64,000 bases of DNA from Yanghanlia sp047501535 (lineage in GTDB: Bacteria > Pseudomonadota > Gammaproteobacteria > Burkholderiales > Burkholderiaceae_B). The stretch lies in NCBI RefSeq assembly GCF_047501535.1, contig NZ_JAZDRJ010000006.1, positions 143,690 to 207,689 on the forward strand, written 5' to 3'. Positions 61,668 to 64,000 of the stretch are shown one piece after another. The notes beneath the pieces were generated by a model that had not been told where the DNA came from, made no database searches, and was given only the letters and a program-made list of their open reading frames with translations. Numbering within the stretch: the stretch's first letter is position 1; every line of letters begins with the position of its first letter. A program made the translations under genes and the position numbers.

Positions 61668-63353
61668 TTAAAGCTTGCCCTTGGGGGCATTGCGAGCGCC
61701 AGCCAGCATGCTGCGCTGCTGCTCCCGCGCCCGCAGTACGTGGCGCCTGATCTGGCCATCAGCCGTTGTGGGTAGGCGGTCTACGATTTCGATATGCTGC
61801 GGCATCTGCCAGGCCGCTAAGCGGTCACAAACGTGGTTCTGCAAGGCTTGTTCGAGTTCAGCCTGAGTTGTGGGGGGGGCATCTGCCGGTACAACAAAGG
61901 CCTTGATGCTGTTGCCGCGTGCGCCTTCCGGCTTGGGAACGACGGCCACATTGGCCACGCCAGGGTGTTGTTTGAGGCAGTCTTCGATTTCCAAGGGGCT
62001 GACGCGATGGTCGCCTACGCGGAAAACGTCGTCGACCCGCCCCAAAAACCAGCAATAGCCGTCTTCATCGAAAGAGGCCATGTCGCCGGTAAGAAACCAG
62101 CCTTCGTGATAGCGGGCCTGGGTGAGCGCTTCGTTGCCCCAATAAGAAAGAAACAGGCAAGGGTCCGGGTGGCCGTGGATATCGTGTGTGTTCAAGGCCA
62201 GTTGGCCTGCCGAGCCGCTGCTGCAAGGTTGGCCGCGACTGTCGAGCAGGGCCAACTGATGACCGGGGATGGGGCGCCCGGCGCTGCCTGGCCGCGTCGG
62301 CCATTTTTCCTGGCTGTGCCCAAGTATGCCTGGCGCTTCGGTGAGGCCGTAGATTTCGTTGGGTTCTGTGCCCAGGGTGGCGGCTGCCCAGTCTCGCATG
62401 GCCGGGTTGAGGACGTCGCCTGTCACGCATAAGGCGCGCAGCCGGATGTTTTCAATGGCGGCGCCTGCCTGCTCAGCTTCGTGCATGAGGGCGAGGTCGC
62501 CGGGCAGCAACAGAGCATTGGTAATGGGGTGGCGGCCAAGCAACCCCAGCGCATCGGCACCCCGTGCGGGCCGTTCGGTGGTGACAAGCGAGCGCCCAAA
62601 GTACAACACAGGCAACAAACCATGCAGAAAGCCCGACGCGGTTGTCCAATCGACGGGGCTCCAGAAGAGATCGCCGGTTTTGGGGTACCAGTTTTGTGCC
62701 GCGACAAAGGCAGGCAGTACGCCGACGAGTACGCGATGCGCGTGCAACACGCCTTTGGGGGCGCCTGTCGTACCGGCGGTGTACAGCAGAATGGCTGGGT
62801 CTTGCGCCAGGGTGGCGGTAGGCTGGAAATCGACAGGTTCGCGCGCTTGCAGCGTGCGCCAGGAAAGCGTGTGGTCGTTTTGAAACTCCAGCCCGATCAG
62901 TTGCTGAACGGAGGGGCACTGTTCCATGATGGTGGCTAACTCGGGGGCTGCCGTACCGTCTGCGATGATGCTACGGGCTTCTGCGTCGCGCAGCCTGAGC
63001 GCTAAGCCATCGGTGCCCAGTTGTGTGGATAGCGGCACCAATACCCCGCCTACTCCCAATACGGCCAGACAGGCGGCGACGGTTTCGGGGCGCTGCGACA
63101 TGATGACGGCGATGCGGTCGCCTTTCTGAGTGCCCATCTTGCGCAAGCCATTGGCCAGACGGTTGGACACATCAGCCAACTGCCGATAAGACCATTCAGA
63201 GCGTATGCCTTGTTGGTCTTCGTGATAAATGGCGGTCCGGCGGCCTTCTGCCGCGTTGGTGGCCCAGCGTTGCAGACAGACCTGTGCGATATTGAAATGC
63301 TCAGGTACCAACCACTGATACGTTGAATACAAAACCGGATGCTGGTCGCTCAT
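61668..63353 (-). CDS. Acyl-CoA synthetase-like adenylate-forming protein
   Basis: 561 residues of the AMP-binding superfamily (medium-chain/benzoate ligase-like). A3 is LLYTAGTTGAPKGVLHAH, A5 is IYGLTEAPG, A7 is WFLTGD and A8 is GRVDDVFRVGDHRVSPLEIE, all intact. However, motif A10 reads TADGQIRRHVL: the usual catalytic Lys is Gln (residue 534, codon CAG read on the minus strand at 61754-61752). That residue normally drives adenylate formation, so the activity is in doubt. It is adjacent to hslO but on its own transcript. Confidence 0.88.
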   Translation of the reverse strand: MSDQHPVLYSTYQWLVPEHFNIAQVCLQRWATNAAEGRRTAIYHEDQQGIRSEWSYRQLADVSNRLANGLRKMGTQKGDRIAVIMSQRPETVAACLAVLGVGGVLVPLSTQLGTDGLALRLRDAEARSIIADGTAAPELATIMEQCPSVQQLIGLEFQNDHTLSWRTLQAREPVDFQPTATLAQDPAILLYTAGTTGAPKGVLHAHRVLVGVLPAFVAAQNWYPKTGDLFWSPVDWTTASGFLHGLLPVLYFGRSLVTTERPARGADALGLLGRHPITNALLLPGDLALMHEAEQAGAAIENIRLRALCVTGDVLNPAMRDWAAATLGTEPNEIYGLTEAPGILGHSQEKWPTRPGSAGRPIPGHQLALLDSRGQPCSSGSAGQLALNTHDIHGHPDPCLFLSYWGNEALTQARYHEGWFLTGDMASFDEDGYCWFLGRVDDVFRVGDHRVSPLEIEDCLKQHPGVANVAVVPKPEGARGNSIKAFVVPADAPPTTQAELEQALQNHVCDRLAAWQMPQHIEIVDRLPTTADGQIRRHVLRAREQQRSMLAGARNAPKGKL

Positions 63354-63515
63354 CGGGGCACTTTATTTGAATAACGGGACGGAAAAAAAGAACAGTGAAT
63401 CATTGAGAGCATGGCTGACTTCGCTGTTCTGTGCAATCCCCAGGCTTTCTTAAGCCTGCAAATGCAAGGGTATACCCCGACTTTGACCACGCGCTTATGC
63501 GCTTGTATCGCTGGT

Positions 63516-64000
63516 TCAGCGCCGGGTTTCAGCATTAACCAGTCGTGTGCCGGCCAGGCGATCGTGCAGAAACTGGCCGTCGCGGTCAAACCAGCTCCAT
63601 ACGAAGATACTGAAAGGGGCAAAAACAATGAGCAGGTCGGTTGAGGTATAGCCTGTGAGCAGGGAAGCGCCTTTGATCAGCAGAGTCGCCAGCAGGGGCA
63701 GAGGCCACAACAGCAGATAGCGCAACACCATTTTTCCAGTAGTCGGACGCCCGCCATGGCGATCTACCAGCCGGATATTCCAAGTCTTCATGGGCAGAGT
63801 CTGGCCGCCACGCCAGCACAGCAGGAAATACAGGCCAATCGCCAGAAACAGGATGAATTGGCGCAGGTTGCGATACATCAGGGCGTTGCGGCTTTCGGTC
63901 AGCACATCAAACAAGTAGCCGACGGCAAAGACAATGCCGAACAGTAAAACGCCTTCGTACATCATGGCGGCAAACCGGCGCAGGCGGGTGGGGGTGGTGG
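63516..64000 (-). CDS. RDD family membrane protein, 5' end outside the window
   Basis: At least 160 residues with three or four membrane spans. The RDD signature shows as WNIRLVDRHGGRPTTGKMVL and DGQFLHDRLAGTRLV. The frame stays open to the right edge (TRLRRFAAMMYEG, matching the usual RDD start), so the true start lies beyond base 64000; ATG 63965 is only an internal Met. Some RDD proteins act as Na+/H+ antiporters; the role here is unknown. Confidence 0.88.
   Translation of the reverse strand, partial: TTPTRLRRFAAMMYEGVLLFGIVFAVGYLFDVLTESRNALMYRNLRQFILFLAIGLYFLLCWRGGQTLPMKTWNIRLVDRHGGRPTTGKMVLRYLLLWPLPLLATLLIKGASLLTGYTSTDLLIVFAPFSIFVWSWFDRDGQFLHDRLAGTRLVNAETRR

Noticed and set aside
1..64000. 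Possible CRISPR array, tRNA, rRNA or mobile element
   Set aside because: No regularly spaced direct repeats, cloverleaf sequence, rRNA signature, transposase or integrase was seen on reading; a tRNA or ncRNA scan would be needed to exclude small RNAs.

Overview
The window is an ordinary, gene-dense stretch of chromosome from a betaproteobacterium, most likely the family Alcaligenaceae (Bordetella / Achromobacter / Pusillimonas relatives). This rests on protein resemblance (RpoE-RseA-RseB-MucD followed by LepA-LepB-Rnc-Era-RecO, the yceD-rpmF-plsX-fabHDG-acpP-fabF cluster, pyrG-kdsA-eno-ftsB, an RNase E with an Ala/Pro/Val/Glu-rich tail) and on a fairly high GC content judged by eye. Genus is not resolved. 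I annotate 62 protein-coding genes. No tRNA, rRNA, CRISPR array, transposase, integrase or prophage gene was seen.

Layout. 1-5.3 kb: 3' part of relA, then trpB-trpA-accD. 5.4-7.7 kb: a small nitroreductase and a class I photolyase. 7.8-13.2 kb: rne (minus) divergent from rluC and a HAD phosphatase across a 491-bp leader/promoter region. 13.2-17.0 kb: msrPQ, then convergent amidase, RsmI-like methyltransferase and YceF-type Maf. 17.1-23.4 kb: ribosomal protein L32 and the fatty-acid synthesis operon. 23.4-27.6 kb: envelope-stress sigma factor module. 27.7-34.3 kb: lepA-lepB-rnc-era-recO followed by a PIN-domain protein and a DMT transporter. 34.3-38.3 kb: BI-1 family protein, holC, pepA and divergent lptF. 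38.3-43.2 kb: accessory catabolic block (LysR, solitary substrate-binding protein, methylmalonate-semialdehyde dehydrogenase, CysB-type regulator). 43.2-47.3 kb: DUF2325 protein with a probable Fur-controlled promoter, NlpC/P60 lipoprotein, GlcG/HbpS protein, MFS and DMT transporters. 47.4-52.9 kb: ETF-ubiquinone oxidoreductase, thioesterase, 3-oxoacid CoA-transferase subunits, M24 aminopeptidase. 52.9-59.5 kb: pyrG-kdsA, an inserted MFS-MarR unit, eno-ftsB. 59.5-64 kb: TadE-like protein, Hsp33, an acyl-CoA synthetase-like protein and a partial RDD membrane protein.

Functional themes. Most genes are housekeeping: lipid synthesis (accD, plsX, fab genes, acpP), translation and RNA processing (rpmF, lepA, rnc, era, rne, rluC), envelope biogenesis and stress (rpoE module, lepB, lptF, kdsA) and core metabolism (trpAB, pyrG, eno). 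Variable genes sit at the junctions between these conserved blocks.

I did not find a convincing previously undescribed multi-gene system. The points most worth a second look are local: a probable Fur-controlled DUF2325 gene, a terminator-like hairpin just upstream of the NlpC/P60 start codon, an acyl-CoA synthetase homologue whose usual catalytic lysine is Gln, a RecO that appears to lack about 45-50 internal residues, lptF without an adjacent lptG, and an MFS-MarR unit with its own probable operator and terminators inserted between kdsA and eno.
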